A DNA stretch of 64,000 nucleotides from Flavobacteriaceae bacterium PS02334. Its GTDB lineage: Bacteria; Bacteroidota; Bacteroidia; Flavobacteriales; Flavobacteriaceae. The stretch is from contig JASCOH010000004.1 of NCBI GenBank assembly GCA_029959295.1, forward strand, positions 379,580 through 443,579, in the 5' to 3' direction. The notes beneath the pieces were generated by a model. The model was not told the origin of the DNA and did not search any database. It worked only from the letters and a program-made list of their open reading frames with translations. The position numbers and the translations under genes were made by a program. Shown in pieces: positions 52,802 to 63,000 of this stretch (position 1 is the stretch's first letter; every line of letters begins with the position of its first letter).

Positions 52802-53236
52802 ATGAAAATCTTATCGACATTTATTTTAGTGCTATTTATGGCAAAAGGCTGTACGAATTCTGAATTGAAGAAAGAAAGCGAAAACATTTCTTTTGAATAC
52901 GAAGCGCAAACGAGAGGAGGCTATAAAAAAGTGATAGCCAAGCAAGATACCGTTTACACCATTAAAAGCCGCGGTGGCGAAGCAGTTCAAAAGCAACTTT
53001 CAAAAAGCGACTGGAATTCATTGCTAGATTTGCTTTCAAAAGTAGATGCTGAAAAAATAAAAGACTTGAAAGCACCATCAGAAAAAAGATTTTATGACGG
53101 AGCGATGATTGCCGATTTAAAAGTGATTTATAAAGACAAGACGTATGAAAGTTCTAGTTTTGACCACGGAAATCCGCCTGCGGAAATCAAAGATTTGGTC
53201 AATAAAATTCTAGAAGTTTCAGATTCAGAGAAATAA
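52802..53236 (+). CDS. putative lipoprotein between sufS and sufE
   Basis: The 144-residue product has a signal with lipobox MAKGC (Cys17). The mature part has the TRGGYKKVIAKQDTVY and SFDHGNPPAEIKDLVNKI segments and repeated charged helices. No family named with confidence. Genes like it are often seen between sufS and sufE in flavobacteria, by memory. It is 7 bp before sufE, so in the same transcript. Confidence 0.7.
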   Translation: MKILSTFILVLFMAKGCTNSELKKESENISFEYEAQTRGGYKKVIAKQDTVYTIKSRGGEAVQKQLSKSDWNSLLDLLSKVDAEKIKDLKAPSEKRFYDGAMIADLKVIYKDKTYESSSFDHGNPPAEIKDLVNKILEVSDSEK

Positions 53237-53242
53237 TTTCAG

Positions 53243-53668
53243 ATGACAATTAAGGAAATACAAGAAGAAATAAAAGACGAATTCTCAATGTTTGACGATG
53301 ACAATTGGGACGAGCGCTATCAATATGTAATTGATTTGGGGAAAACACTTCCCTTGATTAATGAGCAATATAAAACCGAAGACAATATCATAAAAGGTTG
53401 CCAGTCAAAAGTGTGGCTTCACGGCGAGCAAAACGACGGAAAAATTGTTTTCACGGCTGACAGCGATGCGATTTTGACCAAGGGAATTATTGCGATTTTG
53501 ATTCGTACTTTCTCAAACCAAAAGGCTTCAGATATTTTAGAAGCAGATACTAAATTCATCGACGATATCGGGTTGAAAGAACATTTGTCTCCGACTCGCG
53601 CGAATGGATTGGTTTCGATGATTAAACAGATTAAAATGTATGCGCTGGCTTTTAATGCTAAAAACTAA
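53243..53668 (+). CDS. sufE: sulfur acceptor protein SufE
   Basis: SufE accepts sulfur from SufS and activates it. The 141-residue protein has the acceptor Cys in IIKGCQSKVWL. It also has the family's WDERYQYVIDLGKTLP start and SPTRANGLVSMIKQIK end. It lies directly between the lipoprotein and the DUF59 gene. Confidence 0.96.
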   Translation: MTIKEIQEEIKDEFSMFDDDNWDERYQYVIDLGKTLPLINEQYKTEDNIIKGCQSKVWLHGEQNDGKIVFTADSDAILTKGIIAILIRTFSNQKASDILEADTKFIDDIGLKEHLSPTRANGLVSMIKQIKMYALAFNAKN

Positions 53669-53674
53669 ACAAAA

Positions 53675-53998
53675 ATGGAACAAGAAATAGACACAAACCA
53701 ACTCGGAGAAGACATCGTAAAAGTTTTAAAAACGATTTATGATCCAGAAATTCCAGTTGATATTTATGAATTAGGATTGATTTATGACGTGATGGTAAAT
53801 ACTGATTACGAAGTGAAAATCTTGATGACATTGACTTCTCCAAACTGCCCAGTTGCAGAAACTCTGCCAAGGGAAGTAGAAGAGAAAGTCAATAAATTAG
53901 ACAATGTGAAAGCTACTGAAGTAGAAATTACATTCGATCCGCCGTGGAGCAAAGACTTGATGAGCGAAGAAGCAAAATTAGAACTAGGAATGCTTTAA
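53675..53998 (+). CDS. DUF59 / MIP18-family Fe-S assembly protein (SufT-like)
   Basis: The 107-residue protein has the MIP18 (DUF59) signature DPEIPVDIYELGLIYDV and the Cys region LTSPNCPVAETLPREVEEKV, ending TFDPPWSKDLMSEEAK. It is thought to help cluster delivery or maturation. It is in the suf operon 6 bp behind sufE. Sometimes named SufT or PaaD-like; the symbol is left open. Confidence 0.93.
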   Translation: MEQEIDTNQLGEDIVKVLKTIYDPEIPVDIYELGLIYDVMVNTDYEVKILMTLTSPNCPVAETLPREVEEKVNKLDNVKATEVEITFDPPWSKDLMSEEAKLELGML

Positions 53999-54006
53999 GT
54001 TGCAAA

Positions 54007-54024
54007 GTCAAAAGTCATAAAGTC
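54007..54024. repeat. short intergenic repeat word, copy 2
   Basis: GTCAAAAGTCATAAAGTC, 17 of 18 bases identical to 39055-39072. Both copies lie in spacers of the suf locus. Confidence 0.6.
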
Positions 54025-54031
54025 TACTATT

Positions 54032-54541
54032 ATGGAGGGAGAAATTATAAATAAAGTCGCAAACAGCGTTCTTGAAATATTTGATCTTGAAGATTATTAT
54101 CCAAAAGGAAATCGCGTGGAACTTGACATTTCGCAATGGCTTTTGGAAGGATTTTTATTGCGTGAAAAAGATTTTCGTGAGCATTTGAAAAGTCATGATT
54201 GGAGCCAATATCAAGATGCTTATGTTGCCGTTTTTTGCAGTACAGATGCGATTGTTCCGGCTTGGGCTTCGATTTTGGTGACGATTCATTTGTCGCCTTT
54301 TGCCAAAAAAATAGTGAGCGGTACTTTAGAAGATTTAGAAACTTCTTTATATGAAGAAGTTCTTCCAAGTTTGGATTATTCTAAATTTGAAGGGAAGCCA
54401 GTTATTATAAAAGGATGTTCTAAAAAACCGGTTCCGAACAGCGCTTATGTTTTGGCAGCGCAGAAATTACAGCCTTTTGCCAGAAGTATTATGTATGGCG
54501 AAGCCTGTTCCGCAGTGCCATTGTACAAAAAGAGTAAATAA
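54032..54541 (+). CDS. DUF2480 family protein
   Basis: The 169-residue cytoplasmic protein matches the Bacteroidota DUF2480 family as I know it: IINKVANSVLEIFDLEDYYP at the start, DISQWLLEGFLLREKDFRE, then YVAVFCSTDAIVPAWAS and IIKGCSKKPVPNSAYV with conserved Cys. It is regularly found behind suf genes in flavobacteria. The role is not known, but a link to Fe-S biogenesis is plausible from place and Cys content. Confidence 0.88.
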   Translation: MEGEIINKVANSVLEIFDLEDYYPKGNRVELDISQWLLEGFLLREKDFREHLKSHDWSQYQDAYVAVFCSTDAIVPAWASILVTIHLSPFAKKIVSGTLEDLETSLYEEVLPSLDYSKFEGKPVIIKGCSKKPVPNSAYVLAAQKLQPFARSIMYGEACSAVPLYKKSK

Positions 54542-54663
54542 TTTATAGAAAATATGACCGCAGATTTACAGATTAAATAAAAAAATCTTTGAATCTGCTG
54601 TTTTCTTTTGTTCTCCTTTCTAAGTTTCTGCCTTGTTTTAACAAATAAAAAATTCGATTTTAT

Positions 54664-54671
54664 TATATTTG
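54664..54671 (+). promoter_or_regulatory. -7 element of the DUF3078 gene
   Basis: TATATTTG lies 14 bp before the ATG at 54686, which supports that start over an upstream in-frame ATG at 54608. Confidence 0.5.
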
Positions 54672-54685
54672 TTAAAACAGTGAAT

Positions 54686-55576
54686 ATGAAAAAACTTACC
54701 ACACTTTCGCTTTGTCTTTTCGGAATCTTTGCTTCAAACGCACAACAAGATTCTGTTGCAACTGCAACTGATACCATAAAAAGATGGGAAACCAAAGGAA
54801 ATGCTTCCTTGCTTTTCAACCAATCTACTTTTGAAAACTGGCTTGCCGGTGGAGAAAATAACATTTCGGGAATCGTCGGTACGAATTATGATTTCAACTA
54901 TAAAAAAGACGATTGGACTTGGGATAATAAAGTAATTGCATCCTATGGTTTGGTGAAAACCAGAACGAGTTCTTTTGCGAAAAAAACTGATGACCGATTA
55001 GAACTGAATTCCCTTTTGGGTAAAAAAGTACGAGAAAACAGCAATTGGTCTTATTCGGCTTTCATGAATTTTAAGACTCAGTTTTCTAAAGGATATGTGT
55101 ATTCTAAAAATGAAGACGGAGCAGAAATTCGTGATGAATATACCAACTTCTTATCTCCGGCTTATTTATATTTTGGACCGGGTATGCTTTGGAAAAAAGA
55201 TGATAATTTAAAAATAAATCTTTCTCCGGCGACTTCGAAATTAACTTTTGTAGACAAAAATTTTACGCTTCCAGATGAGGCTTATTTTGGCGTAAAAGAA
55301 GGAGAATATATTCGATATGAGCTTGGTTTCAATGCTTCGGTATATTATAAATTAGACGTAATTGCGAATGTGACGTTTGAAAATATTCTGAATTTATATT
55401 CTAATTATCTTGAAGATCCGCAGAACGTGGATATTGATTATCAGCTGAATATTGTGATGAAGATTAATAAATATCTTTCTACGAATTTGTCTTTCCAAAC
55501 GATTTATGATGACAACGCTTTTAGAGGATTTCAGGTGCGCCAGGTTTTTGGCGTAGCAGCGAATTATGGTTTTTAG
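54686..55576 (+). CDS. DUF3078 domain-containing outer-membrane protein
   Basis: The 296-residue protein has a signal peptide MKKLTTLSLCLFGIFASNAQ when started at 54686; an in-frame ATG at 54608 would put 26 residues before it and include the promoter. The mature part shows alternating beta-strands (NASLLFNQSTFENWLAGGENN, then YKLDVIANVTFENILNLYSN) as expected for DUF3078 beta-barrel proteins. It probably sits in the outer membrane. Function unknown. Terminator follows. Confidence 0.85.
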   Translation: MKKLTTLSLCLFGIFASNAQQDSVATATDTIKRWETKGNASLLFNQSTFENWLAGGENNISGIVGTNYDFNYKKDDWTWDNKVIASYGLVKTRTSSFAKKTDDRLELNSLLGKKVRENSNWSYSAFMNFKTQFSKGYVYSKNEDGAEIRDEYTNFLSPAYLYFGPGMLWKKDDNLKINLSPATSKLTFVDKNFTLPDEAYFGVKEGEYIRYELGFNASVYYKLDVIANVTFENILNLYSNYLEDPQNVDIDYQLNIVMKINKYLSTNLSFQTIYDDNAFRGFQVRQVFGVAANYGF

Positions 55577-55601
55577 AAAATCATAGGCATATTTGTTTAT
55601 A

Positions 55602-55637
55602 AAAAAACCTTCCTCTATTAACAAAGGAAGGTTTTTT
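55602..55637. terminator. bidirectional terminator between DUF3078 gene and hflX
   Basis: AAAAAACCTTCCT and AGGAAGGTTTTTT pair around an ten-base loop with A/T runs at both sides. The genes are convergent. Confidence 0.9.
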
Positions 55638-55658
55638 TATTTGTAAAATATTCAGAAA

Positions 55659-56900
55659 TTATTCTTCAGAAGTCTCTTTGTCTTCAGGCGCTTCGTGATA
55701 ATCTGGATATAAGAATTTGTTATAAGGAAAACGCGTGATGTGAATTTCTCTTACGGCTTCATAAACTTTTTCTCTGAATTCTTCGAAATTTTCTTTGTTT
55801 ACAGCAGAAATAAATAATGCTTTGTCTTCGCCCATTTTTGACATCCAAGTTGATTTCCATTCTTCCAAAGTGTAATGCTTGGTCGTTTTTTCTGTAATCA
55901 AATCATCGTGGTCAATTGTCAGATGTTTGTAAGCGTCGATTTTATTGAAAACCATGATTGTCGGCTTGTCGCCGCTTTTGATGTCGTCCAAAATTTGGTT
56001 TACCGAAGCAATATGTTCCTCAAAATCAGGATGTGAAATATCAACTACGTGCAAAAGCAAATCGGCTTCACGGACTTCGTCAAGCGTACTTTTGAAAGAA
56101 TCGACCAGTTGCGTAGGCAGTTTTCTGATAAATCCAACGGTGTCAGACAATAAAAAAGGCAGGTTTTTGATGACCACTTTTCGAACCGTCGTGTCTAAAG
56201 TTGCGAACAATTTATTTTCTACAAACACTTCGCTTTTGCTGATCACATTCATCAAAGTTGATTTCCCGACGTTTGTATATCCGACTAAAGCCACGCGAAC
56301 CATGGCGCCGCGATTTCCTCTTTGAACTGACATTTGCTTGTCGATGACTTTGATTTTATCTTTCAATAAAGCAATTCTGTCGCGAACAATACGTCTGTCG
56401 GTTTCAATCTCGGTTTCACCAGGACCACGCATTCCGATACCACCTTTTTGGCGTTCCAAGTGCGTCCACATTCCAGAAAGTCTCGGAAGCAGATAAATGC
56501 ATTGTGCCAATTCGACTTGCGTTCTTGCATAAGAAGTTTCTGCTCTTTGGGCAAAAATATCAAGGATGAGGTTGGTTCTGTCTAAAACTTTGCACTCCAC
56601 TAAAATCTTGGAAATATTTTTTTGCTGTGAAGGTGAAAGCTCATCATCAAAAATTACGGTCGTAATGTCGTTTTCTTTTACATAAAGACTAATCTCGTCC
56701 ATTTTTCCAGTCCCTAAAAAGGTCTTCGGATTTGGGCGCTCCATTTTCTGGGAAAACCTCTTTACAACTTCCCCTCCGGCAGTAAATGTCAGAAATTCAA
56801 GCTCATCAAGATACTCCGCAAGCTTTTCTTCATTTTGGTTTTGTGTGACAATCCCCACAATAACCGTTCTTTCAAATTTTATAGTTTCTTTTTCTAGCAT
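55659..56900 (-). CDS. hflX: ribosome-associated GTPase HflX
   Basis: HflX splits stalled ribosomes under stress. The 413-residue protein has the N-terminal HflX domain (AGGEVVKRFSQKMERPNPKT, FLGTGKMDEI) and the QQKNISKILVECKVLDRTNL region. The GTPase motifs are GYTNVGKST (G1), DTVGF (G3) and NKID (G4). RGPGETEIETDRR is the family's hallmark. The C-terminal tail is short and acidic. Single gene. Confidence 0.96.
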   Translation of the reverse strand: MLEKETIKFERTVIVGIVTQNQNEEKLAEYLDELEFLTFTAGGEVVKRFSQKMERPNPKTFLGTGKMDEISLYVKENDITTVIFDDELSPSQQKNISKILVECKVLDRTNLILDIFAQRAETSYARTQVELAQCIYLLPRLSGMWTHLERQKGGIGMRGPGETEIETDRRIVRDRIALLKDKIKVIDKQMSVQRGNRGAMVRVALVGYTNVGKSTLMNVISKSEVFVENKLFATLDTTVRKVVIKNLPFLLSDTVGFIRKLPTQLVDSFKSTLDEVREADLLLHVVDISHPDFEEHIASVNQILDDIKSGDKPTIMVFNKIDAYKHLTIDHDDLITEKTTKHYTLEEWKSTWMSKMGEDKALFISAVNKENFEEFREKVYEAVREIHITRFPYNKFLYPDYHEAPEDKETSEE

Positions 56901-57090
56901 GATTTAAATTATATTACAAAGCTAACAAATTGTGAAGAATGACAGTGTTTTTGTGAACAAAAGAAGTGGATTACACAAAATGTTTTTAGTTAAAAGTGAA
57001 ATTTATGTTATGATATTCTTAAAAATAATTAAATTTGAAGTTCTAAACTCATTTTCGAGCATATTAAACAACCTAAAAACTTTTCATTTT

Positions 57091-60000
57091 ATGAAAAAAA
57101 TTACTTTATTAATTTTAACCTTTCTCTTGAGCTTTGTCAGCTCCTTCGGGCAGACAGAGAACTTTGACGGAGGGACGACACTGCCCACCGGCTGGGTTGC
57201 TTTCAATAATAATTTGGGAGCTCAGGCTTCAATTAGGAAATGGCAAATTTCAAATGTTGCTTCTGTAACGGCGCCGAATTCGGTGCGTTCACAGGGTTAT
57301 TCTCCTGGAGCTGTTGGATTAACCACCAGAGATTGGCTGGTAACAACAGCTTATACTGTCCCTCAGAATGGACAATTGCAGTTTAGCGTTGGACAATTTA
57401 CAACGGGTAACCAGCTTTCTGTTCTTCAGGTAAAAGTAGCCACATCTTTTACAAATACTGGCAATTTTGACACTGACACTTCTGGCTTTACACAATTGGC
57501 TCAATGGGGAGAACAAGAGATAAATAATGGACAAAACTTTACTGTTGGATTTGAACAAAAAACAGTTTCATTGTCAGGCTATGCACCAGGGTCAACGCTC
57601 TATATTGCTTTTGTAAGAGAATTTACTCAAATTGCTGGAACAACTCCAGATGCTGGTATTTTTATTGATGATGTGCGTGTTGATTCAAAATGCTTGACAC
57701 CAATAGCATTGTTGGCTCCAACTATTAACATGACAAATGCAACTTTGTCATGGACTAATCCAAATAATTCTGCAGGAACACAATGGGAAATTGTTTATGC
57801 TACATCAGTACAAACTTTTGAACAAGCATTGGCAGCAGGGCAAACATTGCCTGGTGCGGCTAACGTACCTGGAGGGCCATCAAATAATTATACAATTCCT
57901 GTTGGCACCTTACAGCAAAGAACTGAATATAAATATTATATAAGAGCGGTCTGTTCAGCTACTAATAAAAGTGACTGGTCGGATCCTTACTTTTTTAAGA
58001 CAGCAGGATTCGGTGAAACATGTGCCGCTCCAATTGCTATTCCAAATATTCCTTACTCAACAAATGCAAATACGGCTGATTCTAATGATAGAACAGATGT
58101 TATCCAAGCAGGAAGTTGTGGCGGAGGGACTACAAACTATATGGCAGGTAATGAAGTGTTTTATTCTTTCGTTGCCCCTACAACTGGCGAGGTAAGAATT
58201 GAATTATCTCCAGCCGGACCAAATGCTGCAATTTTTGTATATAACAGTTGTCCAACTGCTGGACAAGCCTGTTTAGCAGGGGTTGCAAATGCTAATTCAG
58301 GAGTAAGAGTTATTCCTAATCTTTCTGTGGTTGCGGGAAATACTTATATAGTAGTAGTTTCTTCAGCGTTGCCAACGCAAACAGTTGGGTACTATTTAGA
58401 GATTCAATATGTGACTTGTGCTGAACCTACAAATTTAGGAGCAACTACACCATCACAAACTTCAGCTATTCTTTCATGGAATAATCCTATTCCAGCAACG
58501 ACTTGGCAATATGTTGTGCAACCTGTTGGTGCTGGTATTCCCCAAGCGCCTGGAGTTTCAGTTAGTACTCCTGGTGGATTGCCTGCTACAAGCTATACGA
58601 GTGCTGTTCCTGTCACTACAACCTTTGACGGCACTCTTCTTGCTCCTTCAACAGCTTACCAATATTGGGTAAGAGGAGAGTGTGCAATCGGTGGATCAAC
58701 ATATAGCCCATGGGCTGGACCATTCGAATTTTTTACACCTGTTTGTGATCCAGTAGATCAATGTGACCATGTTTTCACGCTAACAAGAAGCACGGGGACT
58801 GCTGGATGGAATGGTGCTGTTATGCATGTAAGACAAAACGGCGTTGTTGTAAAAATCTTAGGACCAGGGTTTACTTCTGGAGCACAGCAGGCAGTAACTG
58901 TTAAACTTTGTAAGAATATACCCGTAGAATTAGTCTGGGTAACAGGAGGCGCTACACCAGCTGTTGTAGGTATAAGAGTGCAAAACTCTTACAGCCAGTT
59001 ATTATACCAAAAAGTGGCGGGGATAGGTGCTCCATCTACTACACCTTTATATTCAGGTAATGTTATTTGTGACTTTCCAAGATGTATACCTCCAATCAAT
59101 CAAAATTTTAACTCTGTAACTGCATCTTCAGCAGTATTGACATGGACAGCGGCAACAAATATCTCTGCATCTGCATGGGAAGTATATATTATGCCTTCTG
59201 CAGAAGCAACTGCTCCGTTAAATACAGCACCTGTAGGAAGCACAGATCCAGGTTATTATAACGGTGCAACAGTAGTTAGCGGTTATCTTGCTTCAGGACT
59301 TCGTTCTGATACAGAGTATGTCTATTACGTAAGAACAGTTTGTGACGGCGTAAGAGGAAGTGACTGGGTTGGCCCGATTACTTTCAGAACATTAGCTTCT
59401 TGTGGCGTGCCTACAACTCTTTTAGCTACTGGACAAAGTACTACTAGTGCTGTATTATCTTGGACACAGCCAGTATCTCCTGCAGGAGGAACTGCTACGC
59501 AATGGGAAATCATTGTGCAAGATCCTGCTACAGGTATCCCTGCATATAATGCTACAAGTGTTCCTGTTAATGGCGGGTCATCTATAAATTATGGGGTTGC
59601 AGCGGGAACTACGCCTTTAATGGCAGCTAGACAATATGAGTATTATGTTAGAGCAGTTTGTTCAGGTACTGATAAAAGTAGATGGGCTGGACCATATTTA
59701 TTCAAAACATTATGCGGTCCTATAAATGTTCCTTATACTGAAGGATTCAATACAGGGTCTCAAAATGAAATATGCTGGACTGCACTGAATGTAACTGGTA
59801 CGACTAACTGGGACTTAAATTCTGCAAACCCTTTTGAAGGCGATCAAGCAGCTTCAGTTATGCCGACTACTACAAATAATAACAACTACCTTATTTCTCC
59901 AACACTTAACTTGCTTGCTAACTACAGAGTTAGATTTAGATATAAAGTGGAAAGTGCAGGAGCAAATAATACAGTTAAAGTATTGCTTTCTACTACAGGA

Positions 60001-63000
60001 GTTGCTCCGGCAAGCTTTACAACGGAATTGTTGAGTACAAGATTCACAAATACAGCTTATGAAGAGCGTGCTATCAATTTAGATAACATTGCTCCAGGTC
60101 AAGTAAATGTGGCTTTCCAAATTGTTGGAACAGCTAGTGCTACTAGAATTTATATTGATAATGTTGTGTTTGAGCCAATTCCGCCATGTCCTGCACCACA
60201 GGATTTGAATGCTACAAATATTCAATCTACTACAGCTGACTTAAGTTGGTCAGCGGGTCATAATGAAACACAATGGCAAGTTGTTGTACAGCTAGCTGGG
60301 ACAGGAATTCCTGCATCAAACTATACTGGACCAGTAACAACAAATAATCTTACTTATCCAGCAAATACTGCAGGAGATTTAAATCCAGCAAATCCATATG
60401 AGTTTTATGTAAGAGCTTATTGTTCTGACACTCAGCAAAGTTCTTGGTCAGGACCATATACTTTCAAAACATTGCTTTGTAATACTGCTGATATATGTAC
60501 TTACAGATTTACAATGACTGATACGGCTTCAGACGGATGGGGTACTTCTATGAATGTTATTCAAAATAACGTAGTTGTTGCAGTTTTAAATGGGCCAACA
60601 TCAGGAAACTTGACTTCTTTTGTTGATGTCAATTTCTGTCCAGGAATTCAATTTGAACTTCGTTGGAATCCGAGCACTACAATTACTAATCTCCAAGCAG
60701 CACAAGTTGGAGTTTCAATCACAGCAAATGCTAGCGGAACTGTTATTTATACAAAAGCCCCAGGGGCGGGAGTTCCAAACTCAAGCTTGTATAGAGGAAT
60801 GCCTTTCTGTGCTGTTTTAGCATGTCCGTTCCCAACAAACTTATCAGTTTCGCAAACTTCTCCAAATACTGCTCAATTAACATGGACACCTGGTGGATCA
60901 GAAGATACATGGGAATATATTTATCAATTGGCAGGAGGAAATTACCCTGGTTCTAACTCAGGAACACGTGTTCCTCTGAATCCAGTTGCAAATATTGGAC
61001 CTTTGACACAAGCAGTAAAATATGAATTTTATGTAAAAGCTATCTGTGGGCCAAATAACATCAGTTATTGGGCTGGACCATATCCATTCACAGTTTATAA
61101 CTCACCTGGATGTCTAGGTGTAGATATTGATGGGGTACCGATTCCTACTGGAGCTGAAAAATATGTTTGTCCAAGTGACGATTTTGTTCACTTAGAAGCA
61201 AGTTATTTCCAAGTAAAAGAAACATCAACTTATAAAGTTGATGCAATTCCTTACAGCCCTCCTTTCCCTTTCACAGGGGGAGAAAATAGTGTTTCATTGA
61301 CAACAGATGATTATTGGTCTGATCTTGTTAATTTAGATTTTAATTTTTGTTTTTTTGGCACAAGCTATAATAAATTGCTTGTTTCAGATAATGGGGCAAT
61401 TTCATTTAGTGTAGCTGGACCAACAGGGAATGGAGGAAGATATACTCCACTTGCCTATTGTGGTTATTTGTTTAATACCCCTATTCCTACCTTCCCAGCG
61501 GGAGTAGCTACGCCACCTTACACGAATGCTATTTTTGGAGTATTACAAGATTTAAATCCAAGAACATCTCCAGCAGATTATTCATTTAATTATGAGGTTT
61601 TAGGTACTGCACCTTGTCGTGCGTTTGTCATGAATATTTATAAAGTTGCTTCTTTTAACTGTAATGTTCCACAAACTAGCCAAATTGTGCTTTATGAAGG
61701 AAGCAACATGATTGATGTGTATGTTGAAAATAGAACTGCTTGTTCTGGCCACAATAGTGGTAGTGGACTTATTGGAGTTCAAAATGCTACAGGTACTATC
61801 GGTATTTTTCCAACAACTCCACGAAGAAATACAGGTTCTTGGTCTACAACTAATGAAGCTTGGAGATTTACTCCAGACGGTCCTTTGGCTGTACCACAAT
61901 TTGAATGGCAACTGAATGGCGTTCCTTACAGTAATAACTTGATAATTGATGTTCCTGTTTCTGTAATATCTGATGCAATTGATGCAACAGGAGTAGCTAA
62001 GATGGAAGCTGTCGCTACTTATACAAGATGTGGCCTTCCTAATCCAATCGTCAGAAAAGCAGAGATAAACATCAAGCTTTATGATATGCCGGTTACTGAT
62101 CCAAATCCAATTGTTCAATGTGCTAGTGCTGCAACAAATATTTTTGATCTTACATTAAATAATCCAATTATATTAGCAACAGTTCCTGTAGCTGATAGAG
62201 GAAATTATGAAATCAGCTATTATTTAACTGAGCCTGAAGCTGAAAGCGGAACAACAGGAAATCTTAACGGTAGTTACACTACAAATACTGATACTGAAAT
62301 TTTCGTAAGAATTAAAAATACGGTAAATGGATGTGTTGAAATAAGATCTTTCTTTGTAAAAGTTAATACCAATGCTCCAGTTTATACGTTAACAGGAAAT
62401 ACGACTATCTGTACTCGTGAATCCACAACTATTAGTGTAACGCCTCCAACAACTGGAGCAACTTATGAATGGATCTTGCCTGACGGAAGTGTTTCTTCTC
62501 AAACAGGTCCAGATTTGATAATCTCACCAGCAGATGCTCAAGCAGGAACTTATACTGTGAAAGTAAATAATGGATGTGAAACTGTTTCTCAATTTACATT
62601 GACAATTACTCCAGATTCAATGCCTGTTGCTGATTTTACATATACTACGCCAGTTTGTATTGCAAGTACAACAAATCCTATTGCTATTCCTGGAGCGACA
62701 ATGACTCCTGGAGGTTCATTCAGCACATCGCCAGGAAGTCCAACTGTTACGTTTGTGAATACTACAACGGGTGAGGTTGATTTAGCAACGACTCCTGTGG
62801 GAAGCTATAGTGTTAGATACACTATCCCGGGAACACTTTGTAATCCTGAGGTTACATTTGATGCACCGCTTGTAATTGCACCGCTTGCACCAGCAATTGT
62901 AGGTTTTACTTATAACAATGCAACAGTTTGTGCTAACGGTACTGTTACACCAACTTTAGTCACTGCAACTGGATTTACTTCTGGAGGTACATTTGACTTT

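Noticed and set aside
56932-57090. N-terminal extension of the giant adhesin
   Set aside because: A complete signal peptide begins at 57091, and the upstream part is intergenic in character.
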